From positions 33,599,322 to 33,663,321 of the forward strand of contig JASEVX010000010.1 of assembly GCA_031761405.1 (NCBI GenBank): a stretch of 64,000 nucleotides of DNA, given 5' to 3'. The translations under genes were made by a program, and so were the position numbers. The notes beneath the pieces are model-generated. The model saw nothing but the letters and a program-made list of their open reading frames with translations. It was not told the DNA's origin and did not search any database. Source of the stretch: Serripes groenlandicus. Its lineage: Eukaryota > Mollusca > Bivalvia > Cardiida > Cardiidae. Positions 53,771 to 64,000 of the stretch are shown piece after piece (the stretch's first letter is position 1; each line of letters opens with the position of its first letter).

Positions 53771-54834
53771 TTCCGTTACTGTTTATGATCAATAGTCCAA
53801 ACCTACTTTTGAATGGAGATTGATCATAAACAATGAAAGGCTTCAATTGTCATTCACTTCGTTGACAAAACGATGCAAGTTATGATACATTTTCACTTGA
53901 CCCCACCCCTGATGTTCCCATATGCCCCTCAGTTGATAACTGTTTATTCAACTACTATAATGTTAGTGTTATGCATAACTGCACTATGGATATCCGGCGA
54001 CATTGATGCGTTGCATCAACTTTCTCTTGTTTTTTTAGAATTAAAATGAAAATTAAAACCATAGTGTAACCTGTAACGGCGTTAAGCCATCGCGGGTCAA
54101 CATCCAGGCACTAACCGCGATGAGCATTGCTTAACTTTACGAATAGGTCAACCACTCTACCAACATCTCTATAAAAGTCGGCTTCCACAGCAAGGCTGTA
54201 GAAGTAATATATATACCTATACCCCTTTCCCGTTACATTTCTCCCTCTTTTTTCTTGACTTCGATCCGAAGTCACACAACTGAACACAAGCAGTATAACA
54301 TTACTGGGAACCACCGGGGTTTTAATAACAGGAAAATGGGAATATTTTCATAAATACGAAGTTATTGTGCTAAATTTTGCGATTTGAAGAATATATTAAG
54401 GGGAAAAAAGGACGCGCATGCGCAGACAAATGTTTACTATAATTATGGAAGATTGAGGTCAACACGTTGGGAAAAGATATTTTTTTTTTTCGTTTTACAT
54501 ATTTAACTAAACAACTATTGTTATCATATATTTATATCATATATTTAAAAGCGGGTTTCGTGTTTTTCGAAACAAACAGTATTTCTTAAGCCATAAAATG
54601 CTGATTCCCGCGCTAACATCGAATTGCTGCATCTTGCAGCAACTCATGTATACAGTAATTATACCTTTAAATGCTGTGCATTTTCATTGTGGATGATCAT
54701 ACTTTCCGGCATTCTCCGGTAACTTACGGAAAATACCGAGTACGACAGATAGAGATTAACACATCGTTTAGGCCATTTTAAAACAATCTATAATAGAAGT
54801 GTACACATTTTCAGAATAAACGAGGTGAAGATTG
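53771..54834. other. Gene-free stretch
   Basis: An inverted pair 'gtttatgatcaat' / 'attgatcataaac' at 53780-53832 around a spacer of about 27 nt. The rest is AT-rich; a 67-codon minus frame (54111-54314) has no domain. Confidence 0.45.
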
Positions 54835-54955
54835 CCGTCGATGCAGACGCACTTTGAGGCCTGAAGCAGACACTCCTTGAAATCATTGTGGCAAAAGGAT
54901 AAATTGCTAATCTTGAGATTTTTTATTTCGATTTACCACAATTATTTCAACGGAA
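54835..54955. mobile_element. MITE-1, decayed
   Basis: 'gatgcagacgcactttgagg', 'aagcagacactccttgaaat' and 'attgtggcaaaaggataaat' in MITE-1 order. Confidence 0.55.
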
Positions 54956-55028
54956 TTATTTCCGGAGCTGAATTCCGAGTATGACAGATAGAAAGCTAAA
55001 CAATCTATAAATAGAAGTGTCACATGTT

Positions 55029-55353
55029 CTGAATACACGAGGAGTTGATTGATTGATTTATAAAGGTTTAACGCCATTTTCAGCAATTTTTCAGTCATAT
55101 CACGTCGACCAGTTCACCTACTCATGCGTTACCTGATTTTCCCACACCAGTACACCACACAACAAGACTTTCCAAGAAACTGGCTGCTTTTCCACATAGA
55201 CTGTTAAACAGCCCATTGGTGAAATAATGTTGCATGTCACAGTGATTTTTGTCAAACGTCGGAAAGAATGTTGGCCGAGCTGGGATTCGAATTCTCAACC
55301 CCTGGATTGACAACCTGCGTTAGCTACCGGGGCTCGGCTGAATACACGAGGAG
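55029..55353 (-). other. 16-bp target-site duplication around SINE-B
   Basis: ctgaatacacgaggag at 55029-55044 and 55338-55353, identical. Confidence 0.9.
55045..55337 (-). mobile_element. SINE-B, nearly full length
   Basis: Reversed tail 'ttgattgattgatttataaa', body 'cagcccattggtgaaataat', and head with box B 'gctgggattcgaattctc' and 'tagctaccggggctcgg'. The box A region has a deletion ('gcgttagctacc'). Confidence 0.88.
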
Positions 55354-55399
55354 CAGATCGACTGACCTCTGCTCTAGACGATGCTGAAATTAAAATGTT

Positions 55400-56050
55400 T
55401 TCAAATCATAGAAATAATATGCACATTTCATCTTGTAAGTGAAGCTTTCCTTAAAGTCTCACTGAATGCAAGGAAACAGACCAGACAAAATGTTCCTATG
55501 TCACATTATATATCAATTAAAAGGGTAATTTCATCGCATTCAAGTCAGTTGTTGCTGAGTAATAGCCCGGTAAAAATGTTCCTATGTCATGTTATATATA
55601 AATTAACAGGGCAATAACTGGGAATACTATGCACATATCCCCTTGTTAGTGAAGCTTCCCATAAAGTGTCATTGAATTCGAGTCATAAGTTGCTGAGAAA
55701 TAACCCGGACAAAATTGTCCTTTGTCACATTTGATAGAAATTAAAAGGGCAATAACTATGTATTAAATTATCTTACCGGTACATGCTGATAATATGCAGT
55801 AGTTGGTGAGAAATAGCTCGAACAAAATGTTCCCATGTCATGTTAAATAGAAATTAAAAGGGCAATAAGAAAATCACCGAACCGGAACATGGTGATAAAA
55901 TGCACATCTCCACATGTTAGTGAAGCTTCATTTAATTCGCGTCGGTAGTTGCTGAGAAATAGCCCAGACAACAGCGGGACGGACAGCCGAACGGAAGAAG
56001 CAGCAAATGTATGCTCGTTCCTGAAAATATCGGGGAGCATATTAAACCAT
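55400..56050 (+). repeat. About 165-bp array with a fixed end, copy 2
   Basis: Three to four 'agtgaagctt' units (near 55439, 55650, 55920). The terminal block 'acaacagcgggacggacagc' and 'agcagcaaatgtatgct' is almost identical to copy 1, and so is the following 'acttattgttgtatgtatgt'. Confidence 0.85.
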
Positions 56051-56201
56051 ACTTATTGTTGTATGTATGTTTTTATGTGACTGTCAGCTTGAATGCTTAT
56101 TGTCAGTTCTCTGTTCTGTTATTATTGTGATAAGTAATTGACCGCGAACGATTGCATACATTATTCGGTCTACTGCACTCGAAAATTGGTATTTTTGTAT
56201 A

Positions 56202-56249
56202 GACACTGTTGAAAACGGCGTTAAACTCCAATCAATCAATCAGTCAATC
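56202..56249 (+). mobile_element. SINE tail fragment
   Basis: 'actgttgaaaacggcgttaa' and 'actccaatcaatcaatca'. Confidence 0.7.
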
Positions 56250-58097
56250 TCTCGCAAAATGGCCACCATAGACACGTTGTAAAAAGACCAGCCATAAGAA
56301 CAAAAAAAATATGGTCTCTGTTCACAGACTATACTAGTCAGTATGGGATAGGTTTTAATTTTGTACCATGGGGTGACGTAATCGAAAAGGGAGTAACCAA
56401 CACATATTATTGTAAAGAAAAACTCTGTAATATGTTTGAGAAAACAGCGTTTATGATTGAATAAATTGTATTAACTGATTTAAGAAACAACAAGATACAA
56501 AATATGTACATCTTTTACCGTTGTTACAAAACTTTAGACAAATTTAAATTGTTTTTAATAACTGTTCCCCAACTAACTAGGCCAAGCTTTTTTTATGACT
56601 TGGTTTAAGGAGTTCACTAGGCTACGCTTTTTAAATTGTTTGGTTTACTGCTCTGACGAGCTCAGAAAAAAGATTCGGGTGATGTTTTTCCTATTTATTT
56701 TTGTTGTATAACTAAACTTAAAACGTTCCTCCCCATACAGTTAGTTGTTCATTCAGACCATTGTATTCTTGCTATATGGTGATTATACATGAGAACTTTT
56801 AATTTCATAAATGCTTAATTTTGATTTTAAATATCTTTAAACTTGTTAGAATTATTTGTATTTTTTATTTATATACTCTCGTTCTTTGTTATCATACTTC
56901 TGCTCAACTGGAATGAGAATAGACTTCCCTCTCTCCTTCCAAAGCTTGTGTCACACTTAACTTATAACTACTAGGCATTAACACTTAAGTTAATATCAAT
57001 ATCTATTAATATTTCAGTATCTATGTGTTTTGGTTATCTAATTGATCTAGTTAGAGCAGATTTAAAATTAAGAAACTTCAGCTTGTATGACACTTTATTG
57101 TTGCAGTCAATGTTAAGCAAACGGTAAACCAAATGGTTTGAAGACTTAACTTGTCATTTCACGTCTAAACTTTACATGCTGAATATCACATAGATCGTAG
57201 CATATACAGTGTGTAATCCCTACGTCAAAATGGACCCTTTTTGCTCGTTATAAGCAGGTGAGCAATAAAGGAACATCTTGGCCTTCTTGTTCAAAATAGT
57301 TACATCTTGTCCGTTTGCACAGGTTATTTAAATGTATTGAACTGCATCTGCTTCCCTTTAAATCATGCTTTAAAATCATGCGCGGCGTCTTTGATGCTTA
57401 GCATCAAAATTCGTCTTGTATTAAATTGGGAAAAGGAAAGCGAGTACTCTATGTAATCATAAAATCGTAATACATAATTATGATCTTGGTGTTATGCATT
57501 GATAACCATCATCATATTTTCAAAAACCATTAGTTTCAGTATAAAACGCACATAAATTGTACATAAAAGTGTTTAATTGCAGTATTTAGATGGCTTCTTA
57601 TTCACAATCCCAAGTTGTTATATGATATGGTTGACATTTCACGCCTGACTGTCTCCGAATCTTTATTTTTCATCTTTTGATTTTGCAATACAACTTATAC
57701 ATAATGGAGTGTGGATATTTGGGGGGCAAAATAAGATAAATTACATAAGCAGTGTGAATCTCCGGTTTATAGTTTCTTATGTTTCGCTTTGGTAAATGAG
57801 CTAACTGCCTTTTACCTCTTTAGAGCAAATACCAATTTCCTCAAAACAACATAATAATTCATTGCATAAGCTGTTTAATAAGAAGAAATTGATTAACCTA
57901 CTTGTTGTCAATTTGTTTGAAGCAATAATTGTAAATTCGAAAAAGAAATGTCAACAACATCATCTCGACTGTGCCTGTGTTTAAGCAAGTTGTCAAACCT
58001 TAAATAAACAAAATATTAAAATGAAACCAGTACTGGGTACTTAGTGTTTCAGGATAAGTAAAACGGATAAACGATATTCTCATGTCAAAGCCTTAAA
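56250..58097. other. Largest repeat-poor interval
   Basis: About 1.85 kb of AT-rich DNA. Only short words stand out: 'actaggccaagcttttttta' against 'actaggctacgctttttaaa' (56577, 56617) and 'gatgcttagcatc' (57392). No open frame over 60 codons. Could be intron or spacer. Confidence 0.5.
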
Positions 58098-58313
58098 GGA
58101 ATCCGCTGTGGTCGGGGGATTTCGAGGGGTCCCGGGTGTCCCGGGTTCGATCCCCAGTCGCGGCACTACTGTCATGGTGGAGTGTCCTTGGGCAAGGCAC
58201 ATTTTCTAGCCTAGTACTGGTTTGTTTACCCAGGGATCATGAATAATTAAATTTAATTGCGCGCTAAATGACCTTAGCTGTCGATGCGCCATAACACAAT
58301 ATACATTCATTCA
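58098..58313 (+). mobile_element. SINE-C with deleted box A
   Basis: 'ggaatccgctgtggtcg' is followed at once by 'ggggatttcgag', losing the agtggttagcgtc of the copy at 35255. Body and end are otherwise nearly identical, so this copy probably cannot be transcribed by RNA polymerase III. Confidence 0.88.
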
Positions 58314-59133
58314 AAGACTTAAATGTATAATACATATATAATGTTTTATGTATTGAACGACATGTCTGTATGGTTTCTATTTAGACTATAAATAATAGTA
58401 TCATCGATCAGCTAGCATGCCACCTGGCTAATGTTATTTCGTATAATCCGACCTGTTCTTATTTCAGCATTTGACGCAGCTCTGTAACTTTGTATTCTTA
58501 TAATAGGGGATAAATATTATTCATCCCCTTACTTTAGTGATGCATTACCTCATAGCTTGTTTTTTTATAATACTATATCTGTTGTTAATATTACCTCATA
58601 ATACATTGTAAACTGTACAAAGAGTAACAAATAAACTTGTAAGCTTGTAGTAGATTTACTATTTTTCAATCATAATAAGTATCCAACACGCATATAGATC
58701 TATGCTAGTAACCGTTATGCAGACGACGTGCCGGTGACCAATTTTGTCATCGATCGATAATTAAGGGGACATAAGCGAGTACCCACTTCACGACAGTAAT
58801 TAAAAAGCCGATTAAAGGCATTTTCGCAACTTTGTTTGAGAAATTGCTTCATTAGCAAATTCAGTTGTTTAAACAGAAACAGGGGCCAAACGGTTAAAAT
58901 TCCGAATATCACCTTTAAACGGACACTACTAGAGTCAAGGCCATGTTAATTTGTTTTATGGTACAAACTAGTACTTTTATTAACAGCATGGGACATTTGA
59001 TTTTGAAACCAATTGGTTTATTACTTTATACCACAGGTACTAGTATCGCAGCCTATTTAAATGTTTCTTTTTTTCGAATTTTATTGTTACCTACATGATT
59101 TAATGAATATGTATTCCATGCAGGTCCGTAAAA
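58314..59133. other. Gene-free AT-rich stretch
   Basis: A 65-codon minus frame (58715-58912) has no domain. Nothing else. Confidence 0.4.
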
Positions 59134-59662
59134 TTAGGTTGACGAGTGACGAGTTGACGAACTTGACATAGCTCTTCTGAATGGCGGATTGCCATGATTT
59201 GAAAGTTAACCTAATTTGCATTCAATACGTCTAGAGACATTATCTTAAAGACAGAAATAAAGTTTTCAGAAAAATATTTGTTACGTCAATTTGTCAACCA
59301 AATTGACGAACTTGTTAAAGCTCTTCTGAATGACTGATGGCCATGACATTTATAATATGGCCTAATTTGCATTCAACACGTCCAGATACATTATCTTATA
59401 GACATAAATAAAGTTTTTAAATTTTGTTTTTTTCTTCAATTCGTAAACCAAATTCTGAATAACAGATGGCCATGAAATTTGAAATTGGGCCTAATTGGCA
59501 ATCAATACGTCTAGAGACATTATCTAAAATAATACTTTTGTTCGTCAATTCGACAACCAAATTGACGAAATTGATGAAGCAGCAACAGTTCGTCGCTCGT
59601 CAAGCTAACTTCACAAATAATTTGAAGTTCGTTACTCGTCAATTCGTCACTCGTCAACCTAA
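59134..59662. mobile_element. MITE-7 with internal tandem repeats
   Basis: Ends 'ttaggttgacgagtgacgag' and its near-exact complement 'cgtcactcgtcaacctaa'. In between lie three diverged units of about 150 bp with 'gcattcaatacgtctagaga', 'cattatctta' and 'aaattgacgaactt'. Frames on both strands are by-products. Confidence 0.75.
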
Positions 59663-59679
59663 CTTCAAGAACTTTTGAA

Positions 59680-59735
59680 AACATTATGGCGAAATTTCTG
59701 ATTATAAGCAATTCCTTTTTTTTTGACACTATTTA
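59680..59735. mobile_element. MITE-1 fragment
   Basis: 'cttttgaaaacattatggcg' and 'ataagcaattccttttttt'. Confidence 0.5.
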
Positions 59736-59888
59736 AAACTATATTCATTTATAGAGTTTCCATGTTTTTGCTTATATATGTTTTTTTTTCTTTCCGTTTC
59801 CTTGGCAATTCAAATCGTTTGTAGATTTTTTACACTTTACCTAAAACAGGCCCGTTTAATCCGTCATAACGAGTGATGCTTTCTTTTG

Positions 59889-60081
59889 GTTGTTTACGAC
59901 GTTTCAACATTATTTCAGTTATATCACGGCAACAGTTCACTTATTCGTGATCCCTGGGTAAACAACCCAGTACTAGGCTAGGACATGGTCCTTGTTTAGG
60001 GACACTCGACAATGACATTCGTGCCGCGACTGGGGAACTAACCCGGGACACCTGGTTTCAAATCCCCGACGCTAACCACTC
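59889..60081 (-). mobile_element. Chimeric SINE: SINE-B-type tail on SINE-C
   Basis: 59889-59946 is a reversed SINE-A/B-type tail ('acgacgtttcaacattattt', 'tcagttatatcacggc'). It joins without a gap to a reversed SINE-C body and head ('gatccctgggtaaacaaccc', 'tgccgcgactgggg', 'ccccgacgctaaccact'), where box B is damaged. Confidence 0.7.
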
Positions 60082-60300
60082 TTAATCTGTAAAAAGTTTG
60101 TTGATGAAAAATGATTGTTTTTCCCATCATTGACTAACTTATCAGCTAACTTATTGGCAAACTTTTCCGGTCTGTACTTTGGTTTGTTACTTTTGTGTAG
60201 TATTTCCACAGCAGAATGAAGTTCAAGGTCACACTAAGGAATGTTGTAGTTATGACAAGCACCGTTACAACAGCAGTTCTGTAATGAGAAGGAACACAAG

Positions 60301-60550
60301 CATAACACACTGAGGAATAAACATGCATAACAGACTGGTGAATAACCAGCATAACACACCGGTATATAACCAGCATAACAGACTGGTGAATAAACAAGCA
60401 TAACACACAGGTGAATAAACAAGGATAACAAACTTGTGAATAAACAAGCATAATTCACAGGTGAATAAACAAAGATAACAAACTTCTGAATAAGCAAGCA
60501 TAATTCACTGGTGAATAAACAAAGATAACAAACTTGTGAATAAACAAGCA
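60301..60550. repeat. 25-bp minisatellite with 50-bp alternation
   Basis: About ten units of 'cataacacacaggtgaataa' plus 'acaag'. In the second half type 1 (cataattcac.ggtg) alternates with type 2 (gataacaaacttgtg). It gives repetitive Cys/Leu/Phe frames on the minus strand. Confidence 0.95.
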
Positions 60551-60686
60551 ATTTCTCCTTTTGCCACACTGTTTTCCACTTGAAGTCATAGGTTGATTAT
60601 CCATTCAATTATGGAGATTTTCTATTTCTTGACAAAATATGTTCAAAATCGTCTGCTGCAGATTTGTTGTATGTGGGAAAGGGTTA
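60548..60686. mobile_element. MITE-1, right half
   Basis: Starts mid-palindrome at 'gcaatttctccttttgccac', then 'atcgtctgctgcagatttgt' and 'gtgggaaagggttaa'. The 25-bp array abuts it exactly where the left half should be. Confidence 0.8.
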
Positions 60687-61009
60687 ATTCCTAAAAGCTT
60701 AACCTGGTGATCATGTTTATCAACCGATCGTAATAAATTCAACAAATCAGGGACCAGTTTTGCCAAATTACTTTCAAATCGGGCCAATGCTTTTAGACAA
60801 GATGATAACCGTTTTCACTCTATGTGCTCAATTGTTTTCAAATCGGGCTTATTCTTTTGGATAAAAAGATGTGTATAGTTTTAACTATAAATACATGCAT
60901 AAATAAGGAAACCAAGCTCTAGCACTTTTGTGACCGTGTTTTCCAACGGATATACTTTAACAGGTAATTATTAAACCCTTTCAAACATACAATCAAAGTA
61001 CTGAAAGTA
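60687..61009. other. Unique stretch
   Basis: 'ttttcaaatcgggc' recurs at 60770 and 60834. No gene. Confidence 0.4.
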
Positions 61010-62580
61010 CTAAAATGCGAGGGATGTTGGCTCTAGAGTGTTAATAAGATGTTCCTTCAATTTGAACTAGTGACCTACTGTTTGACCCAACATGACCCAT
61101 GTTAGAACTTGACCTAGATATCATCAAGAAAAACATTCTGATAAAGTTTCAACATGCTCAAGCTAAAAATGCAGTATCCAGAGTGTTAACAAGATTTTCC
61201 TTCAATTTGCCTAGTGACCTAGTTTTTAACCCGGTATGACCCATATTCAAACTTGACCTAGATATCATTTAGATAGAATTCTGAAAAAATTTCAAGCTGC
61301 TGTAGCCAAAAAAGATGCTTCTACAGAGTTAACAAGATTTTCTTCAATTTAGCCTAGTGACCTAGTTTCTGACCCAATGTGACCCATATTCGAATTTGAT
61401 CTGGATATCATTATTACAAACATTCTGTTTCAAACTGCTGAAGCAAAAAGACCTCTAGAGTGTTAACAAGCTTTTCCTTCAATTTGACCTAGTGACCTAC
61501 TACAAACATTCTGATAAAGTTTCAACATGCTCAAGTTGAAAATAAGGCCTCTAGAGTGTTAACAAGATTTCCATTCAATTTGGCTTAGTGAACTAGTTTT
61601 TGACCCGGCTTGACCCATATTCGAACTTGGCCTAGATATTATATAGATAAACATTTAACAAAATTTTAAGCTGCCTTAGCAAAACATGTGGCTTCTACAG
61701 TATTAACAAGATTTTCCTTCAATTTAGCCTAGTAACCTAGTTTCTGACCAAATATGACCCATATTCAAACTTGACTTAGATATCATTATTACAAACATTC
61801 TGACAAAATTTCAAACTGCTGAAGCAAAAATTGCGGCCTCTAGAGTGTTAACAAGCTTTTCCTTCAATTTGACCTAGTGACCTACTTTTTGACCCATCAT
61901 GACCCATGTTCGAACTTGACCTACATTTCATCAAGACAAACATTCTGATCAAGTTTCAACATGCTAAAGTTGAAAATGTGGCCTCTAGAGAGTTAACAAG
62001 ATTTCAATTCAATTTAGCTTAGTGACCTAGTTTTTGACCCCGGCTTGACCCATATTCGAACTCGGCCTAGATATCATTTAGATAAACATTCTGACCAAAT
62101 TTCAAGCTGCCTTAGTAAAAAATGCGGCTTCTACAGTGTTGACAAGATGTTCCTTCAATTTGGCCTAGTGACCTAGTTTCTTACATAATATGACCCATAT
62201 TTGAACTTGACCTAGAAATCATTAATACAAACATTCTGACAAAATCTCAAACTTTCAAAATTTGCGGCCTCTAGAGTGTTAACAAGCTTTTCCTTCAATT
62301 TGACCTAGTGACCTACTGTTTGACCCGACATGACTCATGTTCGAACTTGACTTACATCATCAAGACAAACATTCTGATAAAGTTTCAACATGCTCAAGTT
62401 GAAAATGTGGCCTCTAGAGTGTTAACAAGATTTTCCTTCAATTTGACCTTGTGACCTAGTTTTTGACCTCAAATGGCCCAGTTTCGAACTTGTCCAAGAT
62501 TTGATGAAGATGAATGTTCTGATAAACTTTAATGAAGATCCGATGCAAAATGTAGCCTGTAGACTGTTAACAAGGTAACA
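61010..62580 (+). repeat. About 150-bp diverged tandem array, copy region 2
   Basis: About eleven units marked by 'gtgttaacaagattttcctt' (near 61029, 61183, 61329, 61460, 61557, 61710, 61846, 61991, 62138, 62275, 62419) with 'cctagtgacctagtttttga' and 'catgacccatattcgaactt'. Related to 46010-47060. Confidence 0.9.
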
Positions 62581-63081
62581 TGTTGACGATGCACGACAGC
62601 CGTATTTCCGTATTTTCATTGCAGGGATTTTCTCAAAATGTTTTTGAGCTACACGCTTTCAAGCTACTCGTTTTCTATATATTTAAAAGATATATTTAAG
62701 ATCCTTATGTCTAACTTAAATTTCTAAATTATGTATACAACTTCATGGATTAAAACATTACATTGTGTACGTTTACTTTGTATAATGTGCATACTGTTTA
62801 GCTTGTTGTGAAACGTATTTAACTGATCCCTGGACAATCAAGACAAATTGTGAAACATCTATGCAATGAAATGGTAAATCTCTATATATGCAAGTATAAT
62901 TAATAATTGAAAAGAGTTGATAACATTGTGACAAATGGAAAACAATATCATTATTGGCAATTTATCATGTTGCCACCACGTCTTTAATTGTTTTCTGCTT
63001 CAGATGCATCAACATGAGTATACATATGACACAGGGTTATTGTTAAATGGTTATATTTGTAAAAACTACTAAACAAGGGTG
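62581..63081. other. Gene-free stretch with an old MITE-1 trace
   Basis: 'gataacattgtgacaaatgg' (62920) and 'ctgcttcagatgcatcaaca' (62996) are MITE-1-like. Confidence 0.4.
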
Positions 63082-63262
63082 TTAACTCTTTCCCACTTAT
63101 AGACGTATTTTGATGCCTCTGCAGCAGATCATAACGAGCAAATACTCACCTTTTGCTACAATGTGTTCAATGATCATACCTTCATTTGACCAGATTTTCC
63201 ACATGTTTACATGAATGTTTTCAAAGAAGCATATTGCAGATTTGTTATATATGGGAAAGGGA
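63082..63262. mobile_element. MITE-1, diverged
   Basis: ttaactctttcccactta, 'gcctctgcagcagatcataa', right end 'tatatatgggaaaggg'; the final TTAA is lost. Confidence 0.65.
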
Positions 63263-63509
63263 GAAAGGCAGGAAACAAGATCAAGCAGATGTACCTGAAT
63301 TCCTCTGTCATATCTTTATCTAATCTCTTTTGGTTCTTTAACATTTTCTGGACACAGTGTCTGTCTGTAAACAACCATAGAAAACACATTTGACTTCTTC
63401 TATTCCCTTATATAATATATTTGATAATGTCGTTTGCTTTGAAAACTGTTAAGACTGTGAAAGCTTGAAAACTGCAAGTTTATTTTGATAAAAGCAACTG
63501 TTAAGCTTG
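63263..63509. other. AT-rich stretch
   Basis: Nothing recognised; 60-codon frames on both strands overlap. Confidence 0.35.
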
Positions 63510-63592
63510 GGCAATTTCTCATTTTCTGGCAATGTTTTAAAAAGTCGCCTGCTGCAGTGGCATAAAAAGGGAGTTCATCTGCTTAAGGGTTT
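63510..63592. mobile_element. MITE-1, right end
   Basis: 'ggcaatttctcattttctgg', 'agtcgcctgctgcagtggca' and a decayed terminus 'gcttaagggtt'. Confidence 0.6.
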
Positions 63593-63813
63593 TGTTGGTG
63601 AAATAACAGAAGAGTTCCCAGCAAAAAAAGCAACAACACTATAGTCAGGTCAGAATTGTTCCAAGGAAAAATAACTTCATCCTCTCATACCATAGTCTGT
63701 GGTCAAATATTACTTTGGGAAACTGCTAGGTCACTGAAAAAATAATTATGTGAAAATATTGCAAAATCGAACTGATGGTTTTTTAAGGGGATATACAGAG
63801 CGACATAGACTAC

Positions 63814-63936
63814 CTTGCATGATATCATCTCCAGACAGCGTATAATTACAGCTTCCTGTCACATAATCGCAAGAACAGGGGTCTTCACAGGAACAAACAC
63901 TGGTACAATTGTTACCATAGTGACCGTAACTACATC
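63814..63936 (-). CDS. EGF-like exon of an SR-F/MEGF-type gene (partial)
   Basis: On the minus strand the exon is bounded by an acceptor 'gattatattttag' ending at 63937 and a donor AAG|GTAGTC starting at 63813. It is 123 nt and phase 1-1, the usual phase of EGF module exons. It encodes a GCSYGHYGNNC start and seven cysteines in the spacing C-x8-C-x3-C-x-C-x3-C-x-C-x6-C, the EGF-like pattern of scavenger receptor class F and multiple-EGF proteins. It also has NxT/S sequons (NCT, NYT). Such proteins are extracellular and bind ligands or cell debris. Upstream exons lie beyond the window end; no transmembrane or tail exon was recognised at lower coordinates. Specific gene identity is unknown. Confidence 0.7.
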
Positions 63937-64000
63937 CTAAAATATAATCAATACAAAATATGATAATTTAGTATATAAATAGTTTTTTTAATGCTACCAA

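Noticed and set aside
60146..60569. 100-111-codon Cys-rich minus frames as cysteine-rich peptides
   Set aside because: They are translations of the 25-bp minisatellite and appear in three frames at once.

Overview
The window is a piece of animal nuclear genome, most likely from a bivalve mollusc. It is AT-rich and gene-poor. It has no operons or bacterial gene packing, and no open frame longer than about 120 codons lies outside tandem repeats. It is packed with tRNA-headed SINEs whose tails read 'ggcgttaaac(t/c)cca' followed by caaa or atca runs, with short inverted-repeat transposons (MITEs), and with mid-length arrays whose wording ('gacctagtttttgaccc', 'agtgaagctt...', 'gtgacctaaacgcaaaac') is familiar from clam and mussel genomes. 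The species cannot be fixed from sequence alone.

Coding content is small and fragmentary. A short N-terminal coding exon with a GHS motif (9126-9272, +) ends at a consensus splice donor and looks like the start of an SGNH-type hydrolase. A 46-codon remnant with in-frame stops (39937-40147, -) resembles the N-terminus of ZNF862/hAT-like proteins. A complete 85-codon open frame (43562-43819, -) encodes a signal peptide plus a cationic six-cysteine peptide. At the right edge a phase 1-1 exon (63814-63936, -) encodes an EGF-like module of the scavenger-receptor-F/MEGF type, and that gene continues off the window. These genes show no sign of working together.

Layout: 0-8 kb holds old repeats and unique AT-rich DNA. 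9-14.2 kb holds the SGNH-like exon followed by a chain of minisatellites (28-bp, 54-bp), a perfect-palindrome MITE and a duplicated MITE. 14.9-15.4 kb has a full-length SINE with a perfect 12-bp target duplication. 18-24 kb has tandem repeats, a GC-rich MITE, an interspersed repeat over 1 kb long and an 87-nt perfect hairpin. 25-33 kb is mostly unique with a few foldbacks. 33.4-34.4 kb is a CpG-rich 20-bp satellite. 34.5-37 kb is an insertion hot spot with SINE-in-SINE and SINE-in-MITE nesting. 38-46 kb has an array, the ZNF862-like remnant and the cysteine-rich peptide. 46-56 kb is the densest repeat zone. 56.3-58.1 kb is the largest clean interval. 59-63.6 kb is again arrays and MITEs, and then the EGF exon.

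SINE-A to -D and MITE-1 to -8 are local labels for families recognised by comparing copies inside this window. No database was consulted.
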